Part shown: piece by piece, positions 8,530 to 16,902 of the stretch
Numbering within the stretch: position 1 is the stretch's first letter
How the letters are laid out: each line of letters starts with the position of its first letter
NCBI RefSeq assembly: GCF_900187615.1
Contig: NZ_FYDO01000029.1
Location: 18,292 to 82,291, forward strand
Length of the DNA stretch: 64,000 nucleotides
Direction of reading: 5' to 3'
From: Pseudomonas sp. Irchel s3f7
GTDB lineage: Bacteria; Pseudomonadota; Gammaproteobacteria; Pseudomonadales; Pseudomonadaceae
Notes under the pieces: generated by a model
Databases searched by the model: none
What the model was told of the DNA's origin: nothing
Seen by the model: only the letters and a program-made list of their open reading frames with translations
Made by a program: the position numbers and the translations under genes

Positions 8530-9348
8530 TCAGAATTTTTTGGCCCGCTCATAAAAAGGCATAACCTTCGGAATGGCCGCCTGCAACGCCTCGATACGAC
8601 TCGACGACGCCGGGTGAGTACTCATGAACTCCGGCGGTGAACCTTGCGAGACTTTGCTCATTTTGTTCCACAGGGTGATCGCGGCATTCGGGTTGTAACC
8701 GGCGCGGGCTGCCAGTTCGAGGCCAATCAGGTCCGCTTCGTTTTCATTGGCGCGACTGTTGGGCAAGGTCATGCCGTAGTTGGCCACGGCGTCTGCCAGG
8801 GCCAGGCTGTCCTGTCCCAATCCCAGGAGAGTGCCCGCGCCCTGCTTGGCCATTTCGATGCCATAGGCCTTGGACATCGCTTCACGACCGTGCTCACGCA
8901 AGGCGTGGGCGATTTCATGGCCGATGATGGCGGCGATTTCATCGTCCGTCAGTTGCAGCTTGTCGATCAACCCGGTGTAAACAATGATCTTGCCGCCAGG
9001 ACCACAGTTGGCGTTGAGTTCATCACTCTTGATCAGATTGACTTCCCACTTCCACTGGGCCGCATCTGGACGGAAGGTCGGTGCCTGAGCAATCAGTCGG
9101 TCAGCAATCAGCTGTACGCGCTGGGCTTCATTGCTGGTCTTGTCCAGCACACCTTTGTTCGACGCTTCGCCCACAGTCTTCTGATAGGACTGTGCATACA
9201 TCTGGTCGACTTCTTGCGCGGACAGCATGCTGAACATGTATTGCTTGCGTTCAATGCCCACCGCACCGCCGCTGGTGGTATTGACCGACTGACAGCCAAC
9301 GAGCAGCAGCGCTACGCTCAGCGCACTTACAACCAACGTTTTGTTCAT
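8530..9348 (-). CDS. M48 family zinc metalloprotease, lipoprotein (LoiP/YcaL-like)
   Basis: The 272-residue protein starts MNKTLVVSALSVALLLVGCQ, a lipoprotein signal with lipobox LVGC at residue 19, so it is membrane-anchored in the periplasm. The zinc motif HEIAH lies in AAIIGHEIAHALREHGRE (about 146-163), and a third-ligand region ENEADLIGLELAARAG follows (about 203). Such proteases degrade misfolded outer-membrane or periplasmic proteins. ATG 9348 was chosen for the signal sequence and the AGGGAG site upstream; the longer frame to 9402 is not needed. The gene is monocistronic. Confidence 0.92.
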   Translation of the reverse strand: MNKTLVVSALSVALLLVGCQSVNTTSGGAVGIERKQYMFSMLSAQEVDQMYAQSYQKTVGEASNKGVLDKTSNEAQRVQLIADRLIAQAPTFRPDAAQWKWEVNLIKSDELNANCGPGGKIIVYTGLIDKLQLTDDEIAAIIGHEIAHALREHGREAMSKAYGIEMAKQGAGTLLGLGQDSLALADAVANYGMTLPNSRANENEADLIGLELAARAGYNPNAAITLWNKMSKVSQGSPPEFMSTHPASSSRIEALQAAIPKVMPFYERAKKF

Positions 9349-9522
9349 TGAAAAACTCCCTGAAAAACATGCCGCGTATCCTAGGCGTGGAAATGTATCC
9401 ACGCCAGATACTATGGACGTAAGACGCGTAACTCAGGCAAATCTCTCATGGCGGTAGAAAAAATAATCCCCGTCGGTCGGCGCGCCGCAGGCTGATGTCA
9501 CGACCTTATTGCGGGCAACGCC

Positions 9523-10146
9523 TCAACCCGGCGTCAAACACTCCGGTCCGTTGAGCTTCGGATCGTTCACCAGATTGGCCAGTACCCGCTCGCGCAACGC
9601 CGCCGGCTCGCTGGCCAACAAGGCTTGCAATGTGTGCAGCGGCGTCTCGGGATCAAGCCACGCCGCCTGCCCGGCCTCGTCGAGAATCAACGGGCGGCGC
9701 TGACTCGCCGCTGGTTGCGTAATCACCGCCGTGCTCAGCCAGACTTGTTCCTGCACCGGATACGCCTCCCAGATCGCGGCGAAAAACAGCGACGAACCTT
9801 CCCCCGGCGTCAACCAGAATGGCCGTTTGCGCGTAGTACCGCGCCACTCGTAGAAACCGTTGGCCGGCAGCAGGCAGCGACGCTCGCGCAAGGCCTGGCG
9901 AAACATCGGTTGTTCGGCAACGGTTTCGGCACGCGCATGAGCCGGGGTGCGCGACAGATCCGTCAGCCACGGCGGTGTCAGGCCCCAACGGGCGCGGGCC
10001 AGTTCACGCTGGCCGTCGAGACCTGCGCGCAGCATCAACACCGAATCATTGGGGGAAATGTTCCACTGCGCCTGCTGATCGGCGGGAAAACCTGGCAGGG
10101 TCGCGAAGTCGCGGTTCCAGCGAAACAGGGCATAACGTCCACACAT
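9523..10146 (-). CDS. SOS response-associated peptidase (YedK/HMCES family)
   Basis: The 207-residue protein begins MCGRYALFRW. Removal of Met exposes Cys2, which in this family forms a stable thiazolidine with abasic sites in single-stranded DNA. NISPNDSVLMLRAG and the LLPANGFYEWRG motif (about 105-116) hold the conserved catalytic Asn and Glu, and ITQPAA...PLILD matches the later conserved His region except that the usual His position should be checked. The start at 10146 is set by the need for Cys2; a TTG four codons upstream would bury it. No strong ribosome site is seen. Confidence 0.9.
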   Translation of the reverse strand: MCGRYALFRWNRDFATLPGFPADQQAQWNISPNDSVLMLRAGLDGQRELARARWGLTPPWLTDLSRTPAHARAETVAEQPMFRQALRERRCLLPANGFYEWRGTTRKRPFWLTPGEGSSLFFAAIWEAYPVQEQVWLSTAVITQPAASQRRPLILDEAGQAAWLDPETPLHTLQALLASEPAALRERVLANLVNDPKLNGPECLTPG

Positions 10147-10181
10147 GGGGCAGCACAACTCTTGATCAAACGAACGCCAGC

Positions 10182-10442
10182 CTAACAGACCAGCGTGCCG
10201 GGGAAGCTCTCCGGTTCATCGCCGGACAGGGGCAGCGCGGCATTGTACGCGGTGATCAGCTCCCGGGCGTATTCGGCCTGATCGTTATCCACCGCGAGGC
10301 CCAACAGGCCGAATATCGGCAGTTCACCCGTGGCGCCCACCAGATCGCGACCCACCAGATGCGCCTCGACGCCCTCGCTGGCGAGCATGCCTTGCAGCAA
10401 TTCGCCTTCCATCAGGTTTTCCGGTTCGTAAATACGCTGCAT
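10182..10442 (-). CDS. DUF2007 domain protein
   Basis: This 86-residue protein starts MQRIYEPENLMEGELLQGML. The layout of an N-terminal strand, a helix and the VEAHLVGRDLVGATGELP segment is that of DUF2007, sometimes annotated as putative signal-transducing protein. The molecular role is unknown. It lies 9 bases downstream of the CPXCG protein on the same strand, and the two are probably co-transcribed. Confidence 0.85.
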   Translation of the reverse strand: MQRIYEPENLMEGELLQGMLASEGVEAHLVGRDLVGATGELPIFGLLGLAVDNDQAEYARELITAYNAALPLSGDEPESFPGTLVC

Positions 10443-10451
10443 ACATGCCCC

Positions 10452-10634
10452 TCATTCGTTTTCACTGAAAACTTCGAGATGCCATTCCTCTTCATAAACC
10501 TGCAGCACGAATGTTATCGGCCGACAACACACCTGACAGTCTTCAATATAGGTCTGATCGCCACCGGACAAGTCCAACGTCGTCTCGACCTCTTCACCAC
10601 AATACGGACATTCATACTGCGTAGTTTCCAGCAT
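10452..10634 (-). CDS. CPXCG motif cysteine-rich (zinc ribbon) protein
   Basis: A 60-residue protein with CPYCG at about 9-13 and CQVCC near 33-37, two Cys pairs that should bind one zinc. It belongs to the small CPXCG family common in Gammaproteobacteria. Function is unknown. First gene of a two-gene unit with the DUF2007 gene, divergent from the acyltransferase gene. Confidence 0.85.
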   Translation of the reverse strand: MLETTQYECPYCGEEVETTLDLSGGDQTYIEDCQVCCRPITFVLQVYEEEWHLEVFSENE

Positions 10635-10773
10635 CGCGGTCTCCCAGGTGACTTGTGCGTATAATCGCCGGTCTATTTGCAGGGCTATTTTTGTCTGGCT
10701 AACTTTTCAGACCGTACCCCGCCGGTTTTCGATCAGAACCTTTACTTACCCTAGCCGTTTCTAACAAGAGAGC

Positions 10774-11940
10774 ATGATGGGCGAATTCGATGCCATCCGA
10801 CCTTACGACGACAGCGAAGTCCCAGCGGTGCTGGACCGGCTGCTCGGCGACAAGGCGTTTCTAGATATCCTCACCCACTTTCGCTTCCCGCGTTTTGCCG
10901 GCACTTTGGGCTGGGCGCTCAAACCTCTTATAGCTCATCGCTTGCGCCGTGAGTTCGCCGGCGTCCATTCGGTCGCCACGCTGCAGGACAAAGTCGAGGT
11001 TTACGTCGACCACACCATCGAGCGCGCTACGGACGGTGTCACGTATACCGGCGTCGAGCAGTTCAAGTCCGGCAGCGCTTATCTGTTTATCGCCAATCAC
11101 CGCGACATCGTGATGGACCCGGCCTTCGTCAACTATGCCGTGTACCACGCCGGCCTGCCGACGCCGCGCATCGCCATTGGCGACAACCTGCTGCAAAAGC
11201 CGTTTGTCAGCGACTTGATGCGCTTGAACAAGAGTTTCATCGTGCACCGCTCGATCACCGGTCGTCGCGAGAAAATGGCGGCGTATCAGTTGCTGTCGGC
11301 GTACATCAACCACTCGATCCGCAACGATTGCGCATCGATCTGGATCGCCCAGGCTGAAGGTCGTGCGAAGGACGGCGACGACCGTACCGAGTCGGCGATC
11401 CTCAAGATGTTCCACATGAGCCGCAAGGACGAGCCGTTCGGCGAGGTCATCCGTTCGCTGAACCTCACCCCGGTGTCGATCAGCTACGAATACGACCCGT
11501 GCGATCAGGCCAAGGCCCGCGAGCTCTACATCCGCGCCACCACCGGCAGCTACACCAAGGTGCCGGGCGAGGATGATGTGAGCATTGCCAAAGGCATCAC
11601 CGGCTACAAGGGCCGGGTGCATGTGAACTTTGCCGCGCCGATTACCGAACTGTTCGATGACACCAAGCAATTGGCGGTCGAGATGGACAAGCAGATCCTC
11701 GGTGGGTATCGCCTGTTCCCGGTGCACTACCTGGCTTACGCCATGTGGAAAGACGCCGATCCGCAGTTGTCGGTACCAAAAGCCGCAGAGGTATTTGCCG
11801 CCGACGAGCTGGCCAAGGCTCAGGAAGAATGGCAGCAGCGCCTGGACGCTTGCCCCGAGGAACATCGTCCGTTCCTGGTGCTGCAATATGCGACGCCGGT
11901 GCGCAATCAATATCGGGTCAAGGCTGGACTGCCGCTGTAA
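10774..11940 (+). CDS. 1-acyl-sn-glycerol-3-phosphate acyltransferase family protein
   Basis: The 388-residue protein has PlsC-like blocks: IANHRDIVMDPAF (about 107-119, catalytic His/Asp box), KSFIVHRS (about 151-158) and IWIAQAEGRAKDG (about 188-200, phosphate-binding EGR). The spacing in the first block is H-x5-D rather than the usual H-x4-D, as visible in NHRDIVMD, so the true catalytic pair should be checked. The long C-terminus (about 170 residues beyond the domain) is not seen in short PlsC enzymes. The start is one of two tandem ATGs after AAGAGAG. It likely acylates a glycerophosphate-type acceptor; the substrate is uncertain. Confidence 0.8.
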   Translation: MMGEFDAIRPYDDSEVPAVLDRLLGDKAFLDILTHFRFPRFAGTLGWALKPLIAHRLRREFAGVHSVATLQDKVEVYVDHTIERATDGVTYTGVEQFKSGSAYLFIANHRDIVMDPAFVNYAVYHAGLPTPRIAIGDNLLQKPFVSDLMRLNKSFIVHRSITGRREKMAAYQLLSAYINHSIRNDCASIWIAQAEGRAKDGDDRTESAILKMFHMSRKDEPFGEVIRSLNLTPVSISYEYDPCDQAKARELYIRATTGSYTKVPGEDDVSIAKGITGYKGRVHVNFAAPITELFDDTKQLAVEMDKQILGGYRLFPVHYLAYAMWKDADPQLSVPKAAEVFAADELAKAQEEWQQRLDACPEEHRPFLVLQYATPVRNQYRVKAGLPL

Positions 11941-11942
11941 GC

Positions 11943-12000
11943 AAAAAAAATCGCAGCCTGCGCAAGCTTCTGTAGGAGCTGCCGCAGGCTGCGATCTTTT
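11943..12000. repeat. REP palindrome (GATCGCAGCC class), probable bidirectional terminator
   Basis: An inverted repeat in which AAAAAATCGCAGCCTGCG faces CGCAGGCTGCGATCTTTT. It sits 3 bases after the plus-strand acyltransferase stop and 12 bases before the stop of the convergent minus-strand membrane protein gene. The A-run and T-run at the ends would make it a terminator in both directions. Confidence 0.75.
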
Positions 12001-12011
12001 GCTTCAAAAAT

Positions 12012-12290
12012 TTAAACTTGCGTGCTGATCCACGACACCAAAAGTGCCAGCGCCATGCAGGCAAAACCGAAGATGTAGAAAAACCGGTTCTTGCGCAGGG
12101 TTGCCCAATCCAGAACCGGCTCTGCGTTGGGGCTGCTTTGGCGTTGCGCCTGAAGGCTCGCCATCGCGCGTTGTTCGCGGCGACGGGTGGCGTGCAGCAA
12201 CCAGCCGCCAGGAAAGGCGAAGAGCAAGGCCAGCAGATTGATCAGTTTGGCGGGATGGGCGGTAAACAGCGTCATCAAATGCAGCGACAT
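12012..12290 (-). CDS. Small two-helix membrane protein, unknown function
   Basis: A 92-residue protein (from MSLHLMTLF) with hydrophobic segments near residues 18-30 (LINLLALLFAF) and 71-88 (FFYIFGFACMALALLVSW), joined by a basic cytoplasmic-type loop rich in Arg and Gln. No family recognised. I chose the ATG at 12290 because it is followed by the conserved-looking N-terminus; an in-frame ATG at 12302 adds four residues. Confidence 0.6.
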   Translation of the reverse strand: MSLHLMTLFTAHPAKLINLLALLFAFPGGWLLHATRRREQRAMASLQAQRQSSPNAEPVLDWATLRKNRFFYIFGFACMALALLVSWISTQV

Positions 12291-12433
12291 CTCAAACCTC
12301 AAGCGAAAACAGATAGCGCAGGCGCCAGACCGGCGACGGCGGCGCGGATTCTACCCAAAGCCCTCACGCCTGCCCTCCACTTTGCGACAAATAACGAAAC
12401 AATTGACCAATGGCAGTCCAATCGCAATTGAAC

Positions 12434-12513
12434 GTAGGCGCGCCGAAGGCTGCGATCTTTTGATCTTTTTTTAAAAACAAAATCAAAGGATCGCAGCCTG
12501 CGGCAGCTCCTAC
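12434..12513. repeat. REP pair (GATCGCAGCC class)
   Basis: Two inverted copies of the GTAGG...GGCTGCGATC unit around an A/T-rich centre (TTTTTTTAAAAACAAAATC). It lies just after the stop of the minus-strand YajG gene and could serve as its terminator. Confidence 0.75.
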
Positions 12514-12523
12514 GGGGCTCGCA

Positions 12524-13108
12524 TTACTCGCCGAGAACCTGACCCACGGTCGGGTCCTTGAACAGACGGGTCAACGCATCGCTCAACACGTCGCCGACCA
12601 GTTTGGTGTTGGTTTCCTGGTTCGGCGCCATACCGAAACGCTGGTCCAGGGACGCACCATAACGACCGCTGTAACGGCGGTTGGCGTTCTGTACATCGGA
12701 GCGGAACGTCGCGCCAATGGTCGCCTCGGTCACGTACATGCCTTCTTTGGGCGATTGATACTTCAATTCAGCCAGGGTCACGGTGATTTGCGGGGCATTC
12801 GCTGCATTGGTCGTCGGGGTAAAGCCCAACAGGCGCACGGCCGCTTCAGCCTGAGCCTGCAACTTCGGCAGAATCTGCGCGCCCTGCACGGTGATCGCGC
12901 TGGTTTCCGGATACAGGCCACCGCGGGTCCCCAATGTCGGCGACGGGCGACCGTCTACCACACGCACCACGACAGGCTGACCATGGCCGACAGGGGCCAA
13001 TTGAGCGGTCAGTTTTGGCTCCGGGTTCAGTTGTTGCGGGCTGTGGGCGCAGCCGACCAGCGTCAAACTGGTCACAGTGATCAAACCGAACAACAGGCGT
13101 TGCAACAT
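12524..13108 (-). CDS. YajG family lipoprotein
   Basis: The 194-residue protein starts MLQRLLFGLITVTSLTLVGCAHSP with lipobox LVGC at residue 20. The mature part has VVVRVVDGRPSPTLGTRGG and ends in GDVLSDALTRLFKDPTVGQVL, as in the YajG group of periplasmic lipoproteins. Function is unknown. GGAGAGAAGCGC before ATG 13108 fixes the start; the open frame continues upstream but without signal features. Confidence 0.85.
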   Translation of the reverse strand: MLQRLLFGLITVTSLTLVGCAHSPQQLNPEPKLTAQLAPVGHGQPVVVRVVDGRPSPTLGTRGGLYPETSAITVQGAQILPKLQAQAEAAVRLLGFTPTTNAANAPQITVTLAELKYQSPKEGMYVTEATIGATFRSDVQNANRRYSGRYGASLDQRFGMAPNQETNTKLVGDVLSDALTRLFKDPTVGQVLGE

Positions 13109-13312
13109 GCGCTTCTCTCCAGATTCAGGCACAAACAGGCCGGCAGTATAACGGTGCGCCACTGCGGGGAACCAGCGCCCCACTGTGATTGCGGAAATAT
13201 CTGACAAAACCTTGGGAACGCGGTTCCTGTCACACAGATGTCACCGCCCTTAAACTTGCACGTAACGGCTTGCGCTTATTATTTTTTTCAGAAACCCAAA
13301 AGGTACTTCGCC

Positions 13313-13546
13313 ATGCGCTATCTGATCTCGTTGTTCGCACCACGCCCGCTGCATCGCTGTTTCGCCCTGCTCGACCGTAACGGCCACTGCCAGGCATTCA
13401 AGCAGTGCAGCCTGCAACCGATGGGTAATGGTTGGGTCGAAATCGAAGAAATCCGACTTAACTGGCTGCATCAGCCTTTGCCTGCCAGCGCCCGCGTCGT
13501 TCAGCACCAAACGCGGTCACGGGAGCAGCATCTGCTGACCACCTGA
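13313..13546 (+). CDS. Conserved-looking 77-residue hypothetical protein
   Basis: The frame starts MRYLISLFAPRPLHRCFALLD after AAAAGGT and ends HLLTT. It contains two Cys (CFALLDRNGHCQAF) and an aromatic C-terminal half (WVEIEEIRLNWLHQPLP). I do not recognise the family. Good ribosome site, typical pseudomonad codon use and absence of an opposing frame support it as a real gene. Confidence 0.6.
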   Translation: MRYLISLFAPRPLHRCFALLDRNGHCQAFKQCSLQPMGNGWVEIEEIRLNWLHQPLPASARVVQHQTRSREQHLLTT

Positions 13547-13857
13547 CCGAACGCCTAATAAAAGTCATTAAACACGACCATTTCCCTGCGTTTCTTAGAT
13601 ACAATCTCCCCCCGATTATAAGGACGTCTCCTGATCGGGCCTCGCAGCATCGTCAATGCGCTTGTATTGACACCCCGCACCGCCCACAGAGAGCCGCCCA
13701 CACAGATCGAGTGAAGCTGGCGCGCTTGCTGTTTTGTTGAGCAAAACCTCCACTTTTCGCGAATCTGCAGAGCTGTCATTACGCTCGGTCACTGAGCTGT
13801 TTGCCCGTTTTGCCTGCCCTGTATCCCATGGCGGCGATCCATCCGGGCACGGTGCCA

Positions 13858-13877
13858 GGCTGGGACAGCCCTTTTTT
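13858..13877 (+). terminator. Hairpin with T-run inside the mqo upstream region
   Basis: GGCTG-GGA-CAGCC followed by CTTTTTT. A second small palindrome (GGCACGGTGCC) immediately precedes it. It points to a short transcript starting near 13612 and ending here, about 265 bases, either an sRNA or an attenuated leader. Confidence 0.5.
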
Positions 13878-13946
13878 GAGGTTCACGTCTTCAAAAGAGC
13901 GTGAAAAAAACGGGTTTTCACAACTTCACAAGAGTGTGGCGAGCAA

Positions 13947-14036
13947 ATGAATAGTTTTGCGTCTGAACATGCACCATTAGCGTCTAGAGCAGCCCAACGA
14001 CACAGGACCGAGTATTGCGCGAACACCGGAGCCTGA
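13947..14036 (+). CDS. Possible 29-residue upstream open reading frame
   Basis: ATG at 13947 opens a frame with N-terminus MNSFASEHAPLASR ending at TGA 14036. A GAG sits about 6 bases upstream (GTGGCGAGCAA). It begins just after the terminator-like hairpin, so it might be a leader peptide for mqo. It could equally be chance; no family is recognised. Confidence 0.25.
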   Translation: MNSFASEHAPLASRAAQRHRTEYCANTGA

Positions 14037-14287
14037 AGCCTGTCCGCTACGGATTTGGTTGCACAAACGGATGTATCGACCATAAGTCGAATTGCCCGCC
14101 GCCCGTTGAAATGAGTTCATGTGACTCTTATTAGACCCGGCAGGTAGCGTCCGTCGAAGTTGCAAAAAATTGCGAAGATTCGGACATGGCGATCCTGCCA
14201 TGGGTACCTGGGGCATCACTGACACGCCCCGTCACTCCTGGCAGCCATGCCGTCAATTTGGTGCTGCAGATTTTGGAGACGCGTTAA

Positions 14288-15796
14288 ATGGCGCATAACG
14301 AAGCAGTCGACGTAGTACTGGTTGGGGCCGGCATCATGAGTGCCACCCTTGCAGTACTGCTCAAAGAACTCGACCCCGCGATCAAGCTGGAAGTCGTCGA
14401 GCTGATGGATTCCGGTGCTGCGGAGAGTTCGAACCCGTGGAACAACGCCGGTACCGGTCACGCCGGGCTGTGTGAGCTCAATTACACGCCGCAGGCCGCC
14501 GATGGCGCCGTCGACATCAAGAAAGCCGTGCACATCAACACCCAGTTCGAGGTGTCGAAGCAGTTTTGGTCGTACCTGACCAAGAAAGGCACGTTCGGCT
14601 CGTGCAAATCGTTTATCAGCCCGGTGCCACACCTGAGTTTCGTGCAGGGCGACAGCGGCGTTTCCTTCCTCAAGGAACGCTTCAAGGTGCTGAGCAAGCA
14701 CCACGCCTTCACCGACATGGAATACACCGAAGACAAGGCAACAATGGCAGAGTGGATGCCATTGATGATGCCTGGTCGCGACCCTGGCGAAACCCTGGCC
14801 GCCACCCGCGTGATCAATGGCACCGACGTCAACTTCGGCGCCCTGACCAACCAGTTGCTCAAGCACCTGACCAGCGCACCCGATGCCCAGGTCAAGTACT
14901 GCAAGCGCGTGACCGGCCTCAAGCGCAACAATGGCGGCTGGACGGTCAGCATCAAGGACGTCAACAGCGGCAACACCCGTGAAGTCGACGCCAAGTTCGT
15001 CTTCCTCGGTGCTGGCGGCGCGGCTCTGCCATTGCTGCAAGCGTCGGGCATCGAAGAGAGCAAAGGCTTCGGTGGCTTCCCGATCAGCGGCCAATGGCTG
15101 CGTTGCGACAATCCGGAAGTGGTCAAGCACCACCAGGCCAAGGTCTATAGCCAGGCCGCCGTGGGTTCGCCGCCAATGTCCGTGCCGCACCTGGACACCC
15201 GTGTGGTCGAAGGCAAGAAGTCCCTGCTGTTCGGGCCTTACGCCGGTTTCACCACCAAGTTCCTCAAGCACGGTTCCTTCATGGACCTGCCGATGTCGGT
15301 TCGTGCCGGCAACATCGGCCCGATGCTGTCCGTGGCGAAAAACAACATGGACCTGACCAAGTACCTGGTCAGCGAAGTGATGCAGTCGATGGAGCAGCGC
15401 CTGGAATCCCTGCGTCGCTTCTACCCTGAGGCGAAAGCCGAAGACTGGCGCCTGGAAGTGGCCGGCCAACGGGTGCAGATCATCAAGAAAGACCCGAAAA
15501 AAGGCGGCATCCTGCAGTTCGGCACCGAACTCGTTGCGGCCAAGGACGGCTCCCTTGCCGCCCTGCTCGGTGCTTCGCCTGGTGCCTCGGTGACCGTTTC
15601 GATCATGCTGGAACTGATCGAAAAATGCTTCCCGAGCCAAACCAAAGGCGAATGGGCCACCAAACTGGCAGAAATCTTCCCGGCCCGGGAAAAGGTTCTG
15701 GAAGCCGACGCTGCGCTGTATCACAAGATCAACACGCAGAACAACGTTGCCCTGGAACTGGTTGAAGCCAGCAGCGAGACCGAAAGCTACGCTTGA
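14288..15796 (+). CDS. mqo: Malate:quinone oxidoreductase
   Basis: The 502-residue FAD enzyme oxidises malate to oxaloacetate and passes electrons to quinone at the inner membrane, bypassing NAD-linked malate dehydrogenase in the TCA cycle. The N-terminus has the FAD-binding Rossmann motif DVVLVGAGIMSATLAVLL (about 7-24), followed by ESSNPWNNAGTGHAGLCELNYTP (about 48-70, read in parts), which is characteristic of Mqo. Length matches the family (about 500). ATG 14288 follows TTTTGGAGACGCG. A strong terminator ends the unit. It is preceded by an unusually long non-coding region. Confidence 0.96.
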   Translation: MAHNEAVDVVLVGAGIMSATLAVLLKELDPAIKLEVVELMDSGAAESSNPWNNAGTGHAGLCELNYTPQAADGAVDIKKAVHINTQFEVSKQFWSYLTKKGTFGSCKSFISPVPHLSFVQGDSGVSFLKERFKVLSKHHAFTDMEYTEDKATMAEWMPLMMPGRDPGETLAATRVINGTDVNFGALTNQLLKHLTSAPDAQVKYCKRVTGLKRNNGGWTVSIKDVNSGNTREVDAKFVFLGAGGAALPLLQASGIEESKGFGGFPISGQWLRCDNPEVVKHHQAKVYSQAAVGSPPMSVPHLDTRVVEGKKSLLFGPYAGFTTKFLKHGSFMDLPMSVRAGNIGPMLSVAKNNMDLTKYLVSEVMQSMEQRLESLRRFYPEAKAEDWRLEVAGQRVQIIKKDPKKGGILQFGTELVAAKDGSLAALLGASPGASVTVSIMLELIEKCFPSQTKGEWATKLAEIFPAREKVLEADAALYHKINTQNNVALELVEASSETESYA

Positions 15797-15808
15797 TTCG
15801 CTCGCATG

Positions 15809-15846
15809 AAAAACGCCCCGTTCTCATTGAGAGCGGGGCGTTTTTT
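15809..15846 (+). terminator. Rho-independent terminator of mqo
   Basis: A 12-bp stem (CGCCCCGTTCTC/GAGAGCGGGGCG, one G-T wobble) with a 3-base loop, an upstream A-run and a downstream run of T. Confidence 0.9.
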
Positions 15847-15855
15847 ATGCCTTTG

Positions 15856-15939
15856 AAAGATCGCAGCCTCGCTTCGTTCGATAGCTCCTACAGATCCAGG
15901 CGACCCATTTGCAGGAGCTGCCGAAGGCTGCGATCTTTT
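15856..15939. repeat. REP pair (GATCGCAGCC class)
   Basis: AAAGATCGCAGCCTCGC at the left faces GAAGGCTGCGATCTTTT at the right, with TAGCTCCTACAG and GCAGGAGCTGCC inside. It lies between the convergent mqo and PA4642-family genes. Confidence 0.75.
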
Positions 15940-15944
15940 GATCT

Positions 15945-16232
15945 TTAACCGCGAGCCTTTTCGATCAGTTCGATGTATTCAGGTGCGTTGCGCTGATCCT
16001 TGATCAGGGCAACGAAGTCATTGCCGTGCTCGTCCTTGCCGTTGACATCAAAACCGGCCTCGACGAAGAACGTCAGGAAACGCTCGAAGTCGTCGATGCG
16101 CAGGCCACGGTAGGCCTTGATCAGTTTGTGCAGCGATGGAGAAGTGGCGTCGACCGGCTCGAAATCGAGGAACAGCTTGATCTGATCATCGCCGATCTCA
16201 TCACCAATCACTTGTTTCTTATCTTTACGCAT
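15945..16232 (-). CDS. PA4642 family protein, unknown function
   Basis: The 95-residue acidic protein begins MRKDKKQVIGDEIGDDQIKL and contains ETDDFERFLTF-type helices (seen: RIDDFERFLTFFVEAGFDV) and DEHGNDFVALI. It looks like a small helical protein with an ankyrin-like turn. Position next to mqo is as in P. aeruginosa (PA4642 beside PA4640). ATG 16232 follows TTGGAGTCGGCA; the longer frame to 16295 lacks support. Confidence 0.82.
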   Translation of the reverse strand: MRKDKKQVIGDEIGDDQIKLFLDFEPVDATSPSLHKLIKAYRGLRIDDFERFLTFFVEAGFDVNGKDEHGNDFVALIKDQRNAPEYIELIEKARG

Positions 16233-16295
16233 TGCCGACTCCAACTCGCAGACATTACACGGGGCGGGCAGTTTACCCCTGCGCGGGCCCGGCAC

Positions 16296-16781
16296 TCAAC
16301 GCGAACGAACGCTACCGGTATGCAGATCCGCCCAGACATGGCCGTTGGCATAGCTGAGGAACTGGCAATACACCGTATCGTTACGCAACAAGTCGATCAC
16401 CACGCGGTACTGAGCCATCGGGTAATACAGCGTCAGGGTTTTGCTCTTGGCGTCGTAGACCGGTTTTTTCAGGCTTTTGCTTTCGCCATCGAAATTGACC
16501 AGCACCTGATTGATCGTCGCGCCCTTGCTCAAGGATTTTCCCTTGAGGCGGATCAGGATTGGCGAAGTCACTGGAATCGGTTGCTGATTGGACTGTCGCT
16601 GACTGCCGACCACCACCGAGTATTCGGTGACTTGCAGCAACTGTTGCTGCTCTGGCTCGCTGTCACGCAAGTTCAGGTCATCAGGCGGAAGAAACTGAGC
16701 ATGCATGGGCGCCGGGGCGGCGGCCAAGGGCAAACTGAGAGTCAGCAACAAGGCGGCGCAGCTGCGGATCAAAAGGCTCAT
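16296..16781 (-). CDS. Exported hypothetical protein
   Basis: The 161-residue protein starts MSLLIRSCAALLLTLSLPLAAA, a signal peptide cleaved near AAA-PAP. The mature part is mostly beta-strand-like (LTLYYPMAQYRVVIDLL, TVYCQFLSYANGHVWADL). No family recognised; it lies where P. aeruginosa has PA4643/PA4644. Start 16781 is set by the signal peptide and CGGAGCCTGTC upstream. Confidence 0.7.
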   Translation of the reverse strand: MSLLIRSCAALLLTLSLPLAAAPAPMHAQFLPPDDLNLRDSEPEQQQLLQVTEYSVVVGSQRQSNQQPIPVTSPILIRLKGKSLSKGATINQVLVNFDGESKSLKKPVYDAKSKTLTLYYPMAQYRVVIDLLRNDTVYCQFLSYANGHVWADLHTGSVRSR

Positions 16782-16801
16782 GACAGGCTCCGGAGGGCGG
16801 G

Positions 16802-16884
16802 TGTAGGAGCGAGCTTGCTCGCGATGGTGTGTCAGACGACGCCAATGTACCTGACAAAACATCGCGAGCAAGCTCGCTCCTACA
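16802..16884. repeat. REP pair (GTAGGAGCGAGC class)
   Basis: TGTAGGAGCGAGCTTGCTCG at the left is matched in inverse orientation by CGAGCAAGCTCGCTCCTACA at the right, about 40 bases apart. Located between hpt and the upstream-reading exported protein gene, both minus strand. Confidence 0.85.
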
Positions 16885-16902
16885 TGGAGCCGTGCAGGAT
16901 GC

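Larger units (their letters stand above)
13547..14287. other. Long gene-poor region before mqo, probably a structured leader or small RNA
   Basis: These 741 bases lack a normal gene. Visible elements are a TACAAT -10-like box at 13600-13605, a CCCGAT/ATCGGG inverted repeat at 13611-13638, a terminator-like hairpin at 13858-13877, and a 29-codon open frame at 13947-14036. Near 14151-14187 a GTCCG...CGGAC inverted repeat encloses TTGCAAAAAATTGC. The region just before mqo (TTTTGGAGACGCG) holds its ribosome site. It may encode an sRNA and/or a long mqo leader. Confidence 0.5.

Noticed and set aside
14216..15724. A 502-codon open frame on the minus strand opposite mqo
   Set aside because: It is fully antisense to a well-supported gene; long antisense frames are common with strong GC3 bias, and no family is recognised.
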